Shown here: positions 7,398 through 17,800 of the stretch, one piece after another
Position numbering within the stretch: position 1 is the first letter of the stretch
How the letters are laid out: every line of letters begins with the position of its first letter
From: Embleya scabrispora DSM 41855
Lineage (GTDB): Bacteria > Actinomycetota > Actinomycetes > Streptomycetales > Streptomycetaceae
Assembly: GCF_000372745.1 (NCBI RefSeq)
Contig: NZ_KB889741.1
Location: forward strand, 62,001-126,000
Direction: 5' to 3'
Length of the DNA: 64,000 bases
Program-made: the position numbers and the translations under genes
The notes under the pieces: generated by a model
Seen by the model: the letters and a program-made list of their open reading frames with translations, nothing else
The model's database searches: none
What the model was told of the DNA's origin: nothing

Positions 7398-10361
7398 GTG
7401 ACTGTTCTTGGCGGTGTGCCACTCTTTGTCGGACGCGAGCCCGAGTTGGGGCGACTCGTCGAGGCGCTTCGTGAGGCCGATGGAGGCGAACCCCGCGTCG
7501 TGCTGACGACCGGGGAGGCCGGAGTCGGCAAGACCCGGTTGCTGGAGGAGTTCCTGGTCCAGGCGGCCGGGCGCGCCGAGCAGACCACGGTCGCAGTCGG
7601 CGCGTGTCTCGAATTGGGCGCCGAGGGGCTGCCCTTCGCACCGTTCTCGGCGATCCTGCGCACCCTCGCCGACGCGCTCGGCGAGGACTTCGAGGCCGCC
7701 GTCGGCGACCGGCGCCGCGAACTGGCCTGGATCTCGCCGGCCCTGGCCGCCGAACCCGGCCACGGCCCGGCGCCCGAGCGGGCCCGACTGTACGAGTCGG
7801 CGCTGCGCCTGCTGGAGCGGGTCGGCGAGGACCGCACGCTGATCGTCGCCTTCGAGGACCTGCACTGGGCCGACTCGGCCACCCGCGAACTGCTCGCGTT
7901 CCTGGTCCGCTCGCTGCGCCGGGGCCGGATCCTGCTGGTGGGCACGCTGCGTGCGGACGCGATGGACCGCAGCCACCCGATGCGCCGACTGGTCGCCGAA
8001 CTGGAGCGGATCCGCACGGTGACCCGGCTCGAACTCGGCCGACTCACCATGCCCCAGGTCGAGGAACACCTGACCGGCCTGCTCGGCGGCACCCCCTCGC
8101 GCGCCCTCACCCAGCAGGTGTTCGAGCGCTCCGAGGGCAACGCGTTCTTCGTCGAGGAACTCGCCGCCGGAGTCCGCGACGGCCGGCTCGCCGGTCTCTC
8201 CGACACGCTGCGCGACCTGCTGCTGATCCGGATCGAGCAACTGCCCGAGCAGGCCCGACGGGTGGTGCGGCTGGCCGCCGTGGGCGGCATCGGGGTCGAG
8301 CACCGGCTGCTCGCCGAGGTGGCCGGCCTCGATCCGGACACGCTGGAGACGGCGCTGCGCGCGGCGGTGTCCGGACACGTCCTGGTGGCGGAGGCGGACG
8401 GCGAGGGCTACTCCTTCCGGCACGCGCTGGTGCGCGAGGCGGCCCTGGGCGACCTGCTTCCGGGCGAACGCACCCGGATGTACGCGGCGTTCGCCGAGGC
8501 CCTGGACACCCTGGTCGAGCGCGGTGAACTGCCGGCGCACCGCGACCACGTGGACCGCCGGGCCCACTACTGGATCGCCGCCGCCCGACCGGCCCTGGCG
8601 CTGCCCGCGAGCGTGACCGCCGCGGCCGCCGCCGCCGACCGATACGCGTTCGGCGAGGCATGGGCGCTGTACGAGAGCGCGATCACCATGTGGGACCAGG
8701 TCCCCGATCCCGAGCAACTGACCGGCACGACGCTGGCGCAGGTGCTGGACGGCGCCATCGTCGCGGCCCGCTACGACAACTCCGGCGACCGCGAACTGGC
8801 CTTGCTGCGCCAGGCGTTGGCCCTGGTCGACGAGGAGTGTGAGCCGGCCCGGGCGGCGGCGCTGTGGACCCAGCGGGCGAAGACGCTCAGCCGGTTGGGT
8901 CGCGGTCCGGGCATGGTCGAACTGGAGCACGCGGAACGGCTGTTGCAGGACCGGCCGGAATCGATCGAGTACGCGAACGTGATGATCCGGATCGCCCGCG
9001 CGCACTTTCTGGAGGGGGTCGCCGGGGAGGCGACCCGGATCGCCCGGCAGGTCCTGGAGATCGCTCGGCGACTGGACGACCAGGACATGATCGCCGGTAC
9101 CCTCCAGACGTTGTCCTGGTTCCTCACCGGAAGCGGCGAACTCGACGAGTCGCAGGCGCTCGCGCACGGACTGGAGGCGGTCCGTGTCGCCGAGGCGGCG
9201 CGGGAGGGCAAGCCGGACACGCTCGTCTACGTGCTCGGCAACTGGGCCTCGGTATTGGAAGGGGTCGGCCGACACGACGAGTCGGTGGAGGCGGCCCGCC
9301 GGGCGCTGGACCTGTCCCGCGACCGCGGCGTGATCCGCAACACGGGCGCATTCGTCCTGGGCAACCTCGCGGAGAGTCTGTTCTCGCTCGGCCGCTGGGA
9401 CGAGGTGGCCAAGACGGTGGACGACATCCGTGAGTACGACGCCGACGGATGCGCCACCGGACACGCCGAACGTGTGCTGGCCATGGCCCACCTGGTTCGC
9501 GGCAACGTGTCCGAGGCCGCCGGCCACCTGACGCACGCGCGCGAAAGCTCACGCGGCATGTATCAGGAGGCACAACACCGAATCCCGCAGTCCGGCGCCG
9601 AGATCGCACTGGCCCGGGCGCTGGGGCGACGGGCCGAAGTGGGCGAGATCCTGGACGCGGAACTGCGGGCCGGCTTCGGGGTCGGCAACCAGCGGTTCGC
9701 CTTCCCGCTGCTGATCGAGGCGGCGCGCGCGTACGCCGAGGACGAGCCCACCGAGGCGATTCGGGCCGAGTCGGCTCGGATCCGGGCGGCGGGTGCCGCG
9801 CTGGCCGTGCACTGCGAACTGGACCGCACCCAGGCACTGACGTTGGTCGCGCACCTGGACCGGGCCGAGGGCCGCGCCACCGTCGCGCAGTGGCAGGACG
9901 TGGTAGCGGCCTGGGAGTCGACCACCCAGCCGTATCCCACCGCCTTGGCACACGCCGACCTCGGCGCCGCGCTGGTGGCCGCCGGCGATCGGGCCGCGGC
10001 CGGCGCGGCCCTGGCCCGGGCGCACGGCGCCGCCGGGCGACTGGGCACGACGCCGCTGCGCGACCAGGTCGAACTGCTGGCCCGCCGGGCCCGGATCGAC
10101 CTGCCGGGCCGCCTTGGAACCGGTGCCGGACGTGCGGCGCACCAGGCCGGTGACCTCACGCCCCGCGAGCGGGAGGTGCTGCGTCTGCTGATCGAGGGGC
10201 GCAGCAACCGGCAGATCGCCGAGACCCTGTTCATCAGCGTCAAGACGGCCAGCGTGCATGTGTCGAACATCCTGGCCAAGCTGGAGGTGGCCACGCGCGG
10301 CGAAGCCGCCGCACTGGCCCACCGCATGCGCCTGGTGGACGACGAACCCCTCGCCGGATAG
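7398..10361 (+). CDS. LAL-type (LuxR) ATP-binding transcriptional regulator
   Basis: 987 residues from GTG 7398, with GGGAAG upstream. An N-terminal AAA-type ATPase domain has Walker A TGEAGVGKT (about 38-46) and a Walker B-like region near FEDLHWAD. A long helical TPR-like middle section follows. The C-terminal LuxR helix-turn-helix spans about 919-975 (LTPREREVLRLLIEGRSNRQ, then the FISVKTASVHVSNILAKL recognition helix). LAL proteins are large ATP-dependent activators, often of carbohydrate or secondary-metabolite genes. Here the likely target is the adjacent ABC transporter, which starts 65 bases after the stop, or the divergent membrane protein. The class is very secure; targets and ligand are not. 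Confidence 0.93.
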   Translation: MTVLGGVPLFVGREPELGRLVEALREADGGEPRVVLTTGEAGVGKTRLLEEFLVQAAGRAEQTTVAVGACLELGAEGLPFAPFSAILRTLADALGEDFEAAVGDRRRELAWISPALAAEPGHGPAPERARLYESALRLLERVGEDRTLIVAFEDLHWADSATRELLAFLVRSLRRGRILLVGTLRADAMDRSHPMRRLVAELERIRTVTRLELGRLTMPQVEEHLTGLLGGTPSRALTQQVFERSEGNAFFVEELAAGVRDGRLAGLSDTLRDLLLIRIEQLPEQARRVVRLAAVGGIGVEHRLLAEVAGLDPDTLETALRAAVSGHVLVAEADGEGYSFRHALVREAALGDLLPGERTRMYAAFAEALDTLVERGELPAHRDHVDRRAHYWIAAARPALALPASVTAAAAAADRYAFGEAWALYESAITMWDQVPDPEQLTGTTLAQVLDGAIVAARYDNSGDRELALLRQALALVDEECEPARAAALWTQRAKTLSRLGRGPGMVELEHAERLLQDRPESIEYANVMIRIARAHFLEGVAGEATRIARQVLEIARRLDDQDMIAGTLQTLSWFLTGSGELDESQALAHGLEAVRVAEAAREGKPDTLVYVLGNWASVLEGVGRHDESVEAARRALDLSRDRGVIRNTGAFVLGNLAESLFSLGRWDEVAKTVDDIREYDADGCATGHAERVLAMAHLVRGNVSEAAGHLTHARESSRGMYQEAQHRIPQSGAEIALARALGRRAEVGEILDAELRAGFGVGNQRFAFPLLIEAARAYAEDEPTEAIRAESARIRAAGAALAVHCELDRTQALTLVAHLDRAEGRATVAQWQDVVAAWESTTQPYPTALAHADLGAALVAAGDRAAAGAALARAHGAAGRLGTTPLRDQVELLARRARIDLPGRLGTGAGRAAHQAGDLTPREREVLRLLIEGRSNRQIAETLFISVKTASVHVSNILAKLEVATRGEAAALAHRMRLVDDEPLAG

Positions 10362-10426
10362 GCCCGAGCGGGGTGCCCTGGTCGGGTCGGACGGGCTATA
10401 CATGGTCCGTTCGGTATTTCGGGGGC

Positions 10427-12124
10427 ATGCCGTCGGGGGTGGTCGTGGGGGAGCACGGAGTACGCGTCGCGGCATGCGGGGTGAGCCGAACGGTCGCGGG
10501 ACGCACCGTACTTCGGGACGTCTCGCTGGTCGCCGAGGCCGGTGAGGTCTCCGCCGTCGCCGGGAGCAGCGGATCGGGCAAGACCACGCTCCTGGACACC
10601 CTGGCCGGGATCCGGCTGCCCAGCGCGGGCGAGGTGCGCCACGACGGCGGCCGACCGGACGCGCGTGGGCTGGGCTACGTCCCGCAGGACGACATCCTGC
10701 ACCGGGCACTGCCGCTGGCACACAGCCTCCGCTATGCCGCGGCGTTGCGCGAGCCGGTCGACGAGGGCGTGGACGCCGCGGTCGCCCGCACGCTGGCCGC
10801 CCTGGGCCTGACCGCGTGCGCGGATCGGCGGGTGGGCGCGCTCAGCGGCGGCGAGCGCAAACGCGCGAGCATCGCCGTCGAGTTGCTGACCCGGCCCCGG
10901 GTGTTGTTCCTGGACGAACCCACGTCCGGCCTGGACCCGGCCGCCGCAGCGGAACTGATGCTCGTACTGCGTAAGTTGGCCCGGGCCGGCACCACCGTCG
11001 TGCTGACCACCCATGCGCCGGCCGATCTGGTCCGGTGCGACCGGGTGGTGTTCCTGGCCCCGGACGGGCGGCTCGCGTACGTGGGGGACCCGCGGGCGAT
11101 GCGCGCCCACTTCGGCGTCGAGACCGAGGCCGACGTATACGCCGCGGTGGCCTCGCGCGGTGCGAGCGCGGACGCGGAACGCGAGCCGGAACTCGAATTG
11201 GAACCGGAAGTGGGGGCACTGGAACCGGAATTGGGACCAGGACCGGGCCCGGAGGCGGCCGGGGCGGCGGATCGGCCCGCGGCGCGAGCCGATCGGGCGC
11301 TTCGGCAGTGGGCCATCCTGGCCCGCCGCGACCTCGAACTGATCACCCGCGACCGGTTGGCCGCCGCGATGCTGATCGGCTCACCGCTGGTGATCGTGGC
11401 GATGTTCGCGATGCTCTTTCGGCCCGGCGCGTTCGACCCCGCCGACCCCAGTCCGTCCGGTGCCGCGATGATCCTGTTCTGGATCGCCTTCGGCGGCTTC
11501 TTCTTCGGGCTGACCTACGGGCTGTTGCAGATCTGCGTGGAGTTGCCGATCGTGCGCCGCGAACGGCTGACCGTGTTGCGGATCGGGCCCTACGTCGCGG
11601 CCAAGTTCACCGTGCTGCTGCCCGTCCTGGCCTTCGCCGACGTGCTGCTGCTCGCCGTGCTGCGCGCCTTGGACCGGCTGCCCGCCGCGTCCTGGGGGGT
11701 CTACGGGTCCCTGCTGACGACGCTGTTGCTGGCGTCCGCCGCGGCGCTCGCGCTCGGGTTGTTGACCTCCGCGGCGGTCACCGAGGTGGGCCAGGCCACG
11801 TTGATGTTGCCGCTGCTGTGCTTTCCCCAAGTGCTCTTCTCCGGCGCGTTCGTGCCGGTACCCCGGATGCCCGTGATCGGACACGCGCTCAGCTACGCGA
11901 TGACCAACCGGTGGGCGTTCGAGGCACTGGGCGGCGATCTGGACCTGCCGGGGCGCTGGGCACACAGCCGTTCCGCGCTCGGCCCGCCGCTGCTCGCCTC
12001 CTACGGCGACAGCTTCGACCACCCGCCCGCGCTCGGTTGGGTGATACTCGCGGGCTGCGCCGTGCTGTTCGTCGCCGCGACCTGCGCGGTGCTGGCCCGC
12101 CGATGTCCGCGGGCCGGGTCCTGA
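10427..12124 (+). CDS. ABCG-like fused ATPase-permease ABC transporter
   Basis: About 565 residues from ATG 10427; an earlier frame-continuous ATG at 10373 is possible. The ABC domain comes first: Walker A GSSGSGKTT (46-54), signature LSGGERKR, Walker B VLFLDEPTSGLDP and the H-loop. A Glu/Pro-rich linker (ELELEPEVGALEPELGPG) follows, then an ABC-2 permease with about six membrane segments. This ATPase-then-permease order is that of ABCG half transporters, which act as dimers exporting lipophilic molecules. A TATACAT element at about 10396 could be a -10 box of its own promoter. It probably forms a unit with the LAL gene. The substrate is unknown. Confidence 0.9.
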   Translation: MPSGVVVGEHGVRVAACGVSRTVAGRTVLRDVSLVAEAGEVSAVAGSSGSGKTTLLDTLAGIRLPSAGEVRHDGGRPDARGLGYVPQDDILHRALPLAHSLRYAAALREPVDEGVDAAVARTLAALGLTACADRRVGALSGGERKRASIAVELLTRPRVLFLDEPTSGLDPAAAAELMLVLRKLARAGTTVVLTTHAPADLVRCDRVVFLAPDGRLAYVGDPRAMRAHFGVETEADVYAAVASRGASADAEREPELELEPEVGALEPELGPGPGPEAAGAADRPAARADRALRQWAILARRDLELITRDRLAAAMLIGSPLVIVAMFAMLFRPGAFDPADPSPSGAAMILFWIAFGGFFFGLTYGLLQICVELPIVRRERLTVLRIGPYVAAKFTVLLPVLAFADVLLLAVLRALDRLPAASWGVYGSLLTTLLLASAAALALGLLTSAAVTEVGQATLMLPLLCFPQVLFSGAFVPVPRMPVIGHALSYAMTNRWAFEALGGDLDLPGRWAHSRSALGPPLLASYGDSFDHPPALGWVILAGCAVLFVAATCAVLARRCPRAGS

Positions 12125-12145
12125 GCGCACACCCGCGAGCGCGCA

Positions 12146-12160
12146 CCCGACGGAGTCGGG
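12146..12160. terminator. Short hairpin between convergent genes
   Basis: CCCGAC-GGA-GTCGGG, a 6-bp GC-rich stem with a 3-base loop in the 40-base gap between the convergent ABC transporter and class V aminotransferase genes. Its position fits a bidirectional terminator; no T-run follows, which is common in actinomycetes. Confidence 0.45.
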
Positions 12161-12164
12161 CGGG

Positions 12165-13562
12165 TCAGCAGCGCAGCCGAGGAGCCAGCCCCCGGGCGTC
12201 GGTGGCCCGGTCGCGGTAAGTGCGCGAGACGAAGTCGAGGAAGGCGTCCACGTCGGCGGTCGTGGACGGCAGGCCGAGCGAGACGCGCACCGCGCCGCCG
12301 GAGGGCAGCCCCAGGCGGGTCAGATAGTCGTCGAGGGTCCCGCCGGAGGCGGCCGTACGCAACACCGCGCCGCGCAGCGTCCGGCGCCCGATCGCGAACG
12401 CCGCCTCGCCCGCGCCCGGATTGCAGAAGCAGCCGGTGCGCACGCAGATCCCCGCGGCGGCGGTGTCGCGGGCGACGATGCGCTCGTCGACCACGGCGCC
12501 GGCCGCGTCCAGGATGTTCAGTGCGACCGTGCCGCCCCGGGCGCTCACCGTGTCCGGCCCGTACACCCGGATCAGCGGCGCGCCGCAGTGATGGCGCAAC
12601 TCGGCCAATCCGGCGAGCAGATGGGCGGTGAGATCGGCGACCCGGTCGTGGATCGCCCGCATGCCCAGCGAGTCCACCCAGGCCAGGCCGTGCGCGACAT
12701 CGGGGATGGCGAGGAAGTTGAGCGTGCCGTCCTCGTAGGCGGACTCGTCGCCGGCCATGCGATGCCAGCCGCCCTGCGCGCTGACCGCCTCGATCGTGCC
12801 GCCCGCGAACCACGGCCGGCGCAGCCGCGCGAGCGCGTCCCGGCGGGCCAGCAGACAGCCCACGCCGGTCGGGTAGCCGAATACCTTGTACCAGCTCACC
12901 GCGACGAACTCCGGCTGCACCACGCTCAGATCGAGCACATTGGTGGGTGTGTACGCGGCCGCGTCCAAGAGCACGTCGTAGCCGTGCTCCTGGGCGACGC
13001 CGATCCACTCCAGGGGGTGCCGGACCCCGGTGAAGTTGCTTTGCGCGGGATAGGCGAACAATCCTCGGTGGCGGGCGAGTGCTGCCCGCAACGCAGCGCC
13101 GTCCAGGCGCAGTTCCGCGCCGGTCAGGCCGATGTACTGGGTGCGGGCGCCGCCGGCGCGGGCGTATTCGCGGATCCCGTTCACCGAGTTGTGGTTGTCG
13201 ATCGGCAGCACCAGGCGGGTGCCGCGGCGGAACGGGTATGCCTCGCCGACCAGTCGACAAGCGCCGGTGGCGTTCGCGGTGAACACGGCCGCATAGCGGT
13301 CGGGGTCGGCGTTGAAGTGATCCAGGATCGCGTGGCGGGTGTTCTCCACCAGCGTCGTGGAGGCGACCGAGGCCGGGTGTTCGGAGTGCGGGTTGCCGTA
13401 GGTGGCCCCGGACAGCCGCTCCGCGTGCGCCCGCCGTTGGCTGCGCGCGGCCAACCCCGCTCCGGTGTGGTCGAGGTAGACCAGGCCCTCGTCGTCCAGG
13501 TAGCCGTACTCCTCCCGTCGGATCGCGTCGAAGTCCGGACCGAGCACGTCGGCGACCACCAC
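12165..13562 (-). CDS. Class V aminotransferase, MoCo-sulfurase/cysteine desulfurase-like
   Basis: About 465 residues. The start is taken as GTG 13562, which has GGGGAGG 8 bases upstream; GTG 13571 overlaps that site. The N-terminal YLDHTGAGLAARSQ and the PLP-Schiff-base lysine in SWYKVFGYPTG match the NifS-like domain of molybdenum cofactor sulfurases. The C-terminal RTGCFCNPGAGE carries the conserved cysteine that would bear the persulfide. The MOSC domain of eukaryotic MoCo sulfurases is absent, so this is the stand-alone bacterial form. It could sulfurate MoCo for xanthine-dehydrogenase-type enzymes or supply sulfur elsewhere. No molybdoenzyme gene lies in the window. Confidence 0.85.
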   Translation of the reverse strand: MVVADVLGPDFDAIRREEYGYLDDEGLVYLDHTGAGLAARSQRRAHAERLSGATYGNPHSEHPASVASTTLVENTRHAILDHFNADPDRYAAVFTANATGACRLVGEAYPFRRGTRLVLPIDNHNSVNGIREYARAGGARTQYIGLTGAELRLDGAALRAALARHRGLFAYPAQSNFTGVRHPLEWIGVAQEHGYDVLLDAAAYTPTNVLDLSVVQPEFVAVSWYKVFGYPTGVGCLLARRDALARLRRPWFAGGTIEAVSAQGGWHRMAGDESAYEDGTLNFLAIPDVAHGLAWVDSLGMRAIHDRVADLTAHLLAGLAELRHHCGAPLIRVYGPDTVSARGGTVALNILDAAGAVVDERIVARDTAAAGICVRTGCFCNPGAGEAAFAIGRRTLRGAVLRTAASGGTLDDYLTRLGLPSGGAVRVSLGLPSTTADVDAFLDFVSRTYRDRATDARGLAPRLRC

Positions 13563-13684
13563 CGGCCTCACCTCCCCGGGTCTGCCGAGTCTTGCGCCGC
13601 ACCGGCGGCAGCGTCAACGGATGGGCCGGCCGCGCGTCGCGGACCGGGTTCGGGCCTGCCGGTGCCCGTTCTCACCCCTGATGG

Positions 13685-13712
13685 TTGATCCGCGACAAGG
13701 ATCCCCTAGGGT
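13685..13712 (+). promoter_or_regulatory. Predicted -35/-10 promoter of the siderophore-binding lipoprotein
   Basis: TTGATC at 13685-13690 and TAGGGT at 13707-13712, 16 bases apart, directly upstream of the iron box. The layout is that of a housekeeping-sigma promoter whose start site is covered by the repressor site. Confidence 0.5.
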
Positions 13713-13716
13713 TGGG

Positions 13717-13735
13717 GAAGGTAAGGCTTGCCTCA
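13717..13735 (+). promoter_or_regulatory. IdeR/DmdR-type iron box
   Basis: GAAGGTAAGGCTTGCCTCA matches 13 of 19 positions of the actinobacterial iron box TTAGGTTAGSCTAACCTAA as I recall it, and is a near-perfect palindrome (AGGTAAG/CTTGCCT, 6 of 7). It sits between a predicted -10 box and the start codon at 13827. It predicts repression by an iron-loaded DmdR/IdeR regulator. Confidence 0.75.
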
Positions 13736-13826
13736 GCGGATCGCCCTGCCTCCGCAGTGCGGGTCGAGCGCCGCCTCGTCGCGGCGCCCGGCTCGTGTCC
13801 CCACACGTGCCAAGGAACCAGGACCC

Positions 13827-14849
13827 ATGCCGAAACCTCGCCGCCGGATCGCCGCCGTCGCCGTGACCCTGTCCGCCGCCCTGCTCACCGGAGCCTGTGG
13901 CTCGGACTCGTCCGACGGGAACAAGGGCGGTGGCAAGCCCGCCGTCGCAGCCGGAGGCAAGGAGTTCGGCAGCGCCGGCCAGGTGACCACGGGCCTGGGC
14001 ACCGATGCCGCGCCCGGTCAGTACCCACGCACGATCCGCACCGCGATGGGCGACGTGACGCTCAAGGCGCAGCCCAAGCGGGTCGTCGTGCTGGACACCG
14101 GCGAGTTGGACAACGTCGCGGCCCTGGGCGTGCAGCCGGTCGGCGTCGCATTCACCGACGGATCCCAGGAACTCCCGGCCTACCTGGGCGGCAAGGCGGG
14201 CAAGCCGGCCAAGGTCGGCACGATCAACAGCCTGAACCTGGAGGCGATCGAGAACCTCAAGCCGGACCTGATCCTGGGCAGCAAGCTGCGCGCGGAACAG
14301 CAGTACGCGGTGCTGAGCAAGATCGCGCCGACCGTGTTCTCGGTGCGCCCCGGCTACACCTGGAAAGAGAACTTCCTGCTCAACGCCGCGGCCTTGGACA
14401 AGACCGCCGAGGCCCAAGCGCAGTTGCACGCCTACCAGGCCCGGGCCAAGGCGCTGGGCGACAAGTTGGGCTCGAACAAGCCCACCATCTCCATGGTCCG
14501 CTTCATGCCGGGCAAGATCCGCCTGTACGCGAACAAGTCGCTGATCGGCACCGTGCTCCAGGACGTGGGCCTGCCGCGCCCGGCCAACCAGAACATCGAC
14601 GACCTGGCCGTGGAGTTGTCCGAGGAGCGGATCACCGAGGCCGACGCGGATCGGATCTTCGTCGGCACCTACGGCCCCGCGGACAAGACCGCGCAGGCCC
14701 GGGTGACCGACAACCCGCTGTGGAAGAAGCTCGGCGCGGTGGAGAAGGGCAAGGCCGTCACGGTCCCCGACGAGACCTGGTACCTCGGCCTGGGCGTGGT
14801 CGCGGCGAACTCGATCCTGGGCGACCTGGAGAAGAACCTGATCGGCTGA
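13827..14849 (+). CDS. Iron-siderophore ABC transporter substrate-binding lipoprotein
   Basis: 340 residues from ATG 13827 with AAGGAA upstream. The lipoprotein signal has a twin-Arg-like basic start, a hydrophobic core and lipobox LTGAC with Cys24. The mature part has the FecB/FhuD two-lobe layout joined by a long helix: KRVVVLDTGELDNVAALGVQ, NSLNLEAIENLKPDLILG, then a C-terminal region with WYLGLG. Such proteins bind ferric siderophores outside the membrane and deliver them to a permease. No permease or ATPase gene is adjacent, so it probably serves a transporter encoded elsewhere. The upstream iron box supports iron-dependent regulation. Confidence 0.9.
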   Translation: MPKPRRRIAAVAVTLSAALLTGACGSDSSDGNKGGGKPAVAAGGKEFGSAGQVTTGLGTDAAPGQYPRTIRTAMGDVTLKAQPKRVVVLDTGELDNVAALGVQPVGVAFTDGSQELPAYLGGKAGKPAKVGTINSLNLEAIENLKPDLILGSKLRAEQQYAVLSKIAPTVFSVRPGYTWKENFLLNAAALDKTAEAQAQLHAYQARAKALGDKLGSNKPTISMVRFMPGKIRLYANKSLIGTVLQDVGLPRPANQNIDDLAVELSEERITEADADRIFVGTYGPADKTAQARVTDNPLWKKLGAVEKGKAVTVPDETWYLGLGVVAANSILGDLEKNLIG

Positions 14850-14868
14850 GCCCGAACAGACGGCCCGG

Positions 14869-17800
14869 TCAACCACCCGACGCGGCGCCCGGCGGGGGAT
14901 CGAAGACACGCCCCAGGGGCTCGCGCGCCGCGTACGCGAGCAGTGCGGCGACTCCCGCGGCCGGCCCCTCGGCACGACGCCAGTGTGCGTCGCGCTCGGT
15001 CAGCGCGCCGAACAGGCGCTGCCAGGACCGGTCCTCGGTGCCGAGCAGATCCACGGTCAACGCGGCGACCTCGGTGTACGCGGCCGCCACCGCCACCCGC
15101 ACCGGCTCGGACGGGTCGATGCGCGCCCGGGCGTCGGCCAGGTAGCGCAGCACGCGGTCGGCGTGACCCACCTCGTGTACCAGGTCGTGGCCGGTGAGCA
15201 GGCCCGCCTCGATCAATCGCTCGATCTCGACGTGCCATTCGGCGGTGCCGCCGTCGGGCAGCACCCACGCGGCGACGGTCCGAGCCGCCCGCGGGCCGCG
15301 CCGGGCCGCCGCGAACGCCTCGGCGGGACGCAGGTCGGTCGGCATCGTCACGACGAACTCCTCGGGCGCGTCCGGCCGACTCACCAGCGCCTGCCGTACA
15401 CCGGCCGGCCAGGGCTCGCGGGTGTGTTCGCTCGCCAGCAACGTCCAGTCGCGCCGGTAGGGGCGGTCCAGGACGCGTTCGGCATCCGCGAGCCGGTGAC
15501 AGCCACGCAGCCTGGCGACCAGCCGGGTCGGGGACAGTTCGCGGTCGATCCGCGAGGTCAGCACCGCTACGCCGGCCCCGGTCGGGTCGCCGCCGGCCAG
15601 TGCCTTCGCGGCGACCCCGGCGGCACCGCTGCCGAGCAGTCCGCGGTCGATCAGCGCGCGCAGCCGGTTCGGGCCGCCGAAGCGCAACGTGTTGCGGGCC
15701 GCGAGCAGTTGGTCCGGCAGCGACAACTTCCCGGCCAGACCGGCCAGCGCGAGCTCGACCACGTCGGGGCACGCCGCCTCAACGGTCACCCGCAACGAGT
15801 CCGCCCAGTACTTGGAGAACACCCCGGGATCGAGCAGGCGCTCGCGCAGCACGGGCGACAACGGCCGGGTGTCCTCGGCCGCGCGGGCCAGGATCCGACG
15901 CCGCTCGGCCACGTCCCCGTGCCCCTTCACGTCGCCGTACAACCGGTCCTCCAGCACCGGATCACCCCGATCGAGCAGCCTTTCCCGGATGTGTCGGGTG
16001 TGCGGCGAGCGCGAGTCGCCCTCGGCCAGGATCAGTGCGGGACCCGCGTCGGCCAGACCCAGTACGTACCCGACGAGGTCGTCGCCGACATGCCGGGTGC
16101 GCTTGGCGTCGCGGGCCAGGGTGCCCGCCGCCCGCGGGCCCAGCGACGGGAGCACGGCGCGGAGCACGTGCATGTCGGCGTACACGAGCAGGGCCGAACC
16201 CGCGCTCGACAGCGTCGCGGGCGCGGGTTCGGATCGGCGGTCGGCACCGGTGGTCACCCGGTCGAGCAGTGCGGGCAGCGGCAGTTCGCCGGCGTCGGTG
16301 TCCATCGCGGCCAACGCGGCGAGCCAGCGGTCGCGATCGTGGCCGAGTCGGGCGGCGAGCAGTGCGCGCACGGCCCGGGTGAGCGGTTTCCGGGCCAACT
16401 GCGACAACTCGCCAGGGCGGGCCGTACCGAGTGCGCGCGCCGGCGTGGTGGCGATCATCTCGGCCGGCCCGACCAGGCCCGCGCGGTAGCGCACCGAGGC
16501 GGAGGCGGTGTTCCGGAAGCCGGCCGGATCCCGCCGGGCCAGCCGTTCCCGCGGCAGGTCGCCGGCGTCGGCCGCGCATGCCGCGACCAGCCAGTTCGGG
16601 TGGCGCAGCCCGGGCAGGTCCGCTTCCGGGGTCTCCGCGAACACCGCGAGTACCGCCGGGTCGGTGGGTATCGGCGCATCCGGCACGACCTGCCGCAACA
16701 GCTGCGCGGCCGCGAGCGCGCAGCCCCGATCGGGGGTGTTGCGCCGACCGCGTCTGGTCGGCAGTGCCGGCCCGGCCGGCGCACGGGTGTGCGACGTCGG
16801 CGCGTGCCGCGCGAGGGTGCGGGCGTACTCGGCGATCTCCGCGTCGTGCAGGGCGCGTTGCGCGGCCCCGGGCGGGCGGCCGGCCGCCTGCGCCGCGACG
16901 GTGATCAGCTCGGCGACGGTGCCGGCGAACGAGTCGAGCAGGCCGAGTCCGATCACCGTGGCCTCGACGTGGCCGGCCAGGTGGGTCCGGACCAGTTCCG
17001 CCAGCCGTGCGTGGATCGGCGCGGCCACCGTCTCCGGCGCCAGCTTGGGCAGCGCGCGCAGCACCTCGCCGGCCGGCCGTGCGGTGTCCACCAACCGCAC
17101 CGGGTCCAGCAGGCCGTGATCCACGCAGTCGTTCACCCACGCGGCGTCGGCGCGGCCGAACGCGACAGCGCCCAGCCGGTCGACCGGCTCGCGGTTGAGA
17201 TCCTCGGCCCCGGAGCCGCACGTGCGGTTGACCAGGGCGAGCCGCAGCAGCCGGCCGAGTTCGCCGTCGGCGTGCTCGTGGCGCAGGAGTTCGTCGATCG
17301 GCTCGGGCGGATACGGCGTTTCGCGATGCCGGGCGACCAGGCGCGGCAGGTCGTAGACGTACGGTTCGTGCACCAGGGTGGCCATCAGTCGGCGGGTGGC
17401 GTTGCGTCCCCTGGCGGCGGCGAATACGCGAGGCAGCGCCTCGGGATCTTCGTACGGGATGCGCGGTGGGCCCAAGCGGCTCGGCCCGCCTGGGGCTTCG
17501 AGCGCGTTCAGGACGGCGGCGGTTCGGTCGCAGTGACCCGGCTCGCCGAGCAGTTCCACCAGGCGCCGGACCGCGTCGGGGCCGCCGCGCCGCCACACCC
17601 GCAGGAACGCGAAGCAGCGTGTGTCGGCGGACGGGAACGCGTGGAGCGCGGCGTGCACGAGCTCCGGGTCGCCGCTGACCGCCAGCGGCGTGAGCCGGCG
17701 CTGGTCCCGGCAGTCGAGCAGGTCGGCGCGCAACCCCGGGTCCAGCGGCACGGGTTCGGTGCGGCCCGGGGTGCGCGGCACGCCGGAGGCGATGGTGCGG

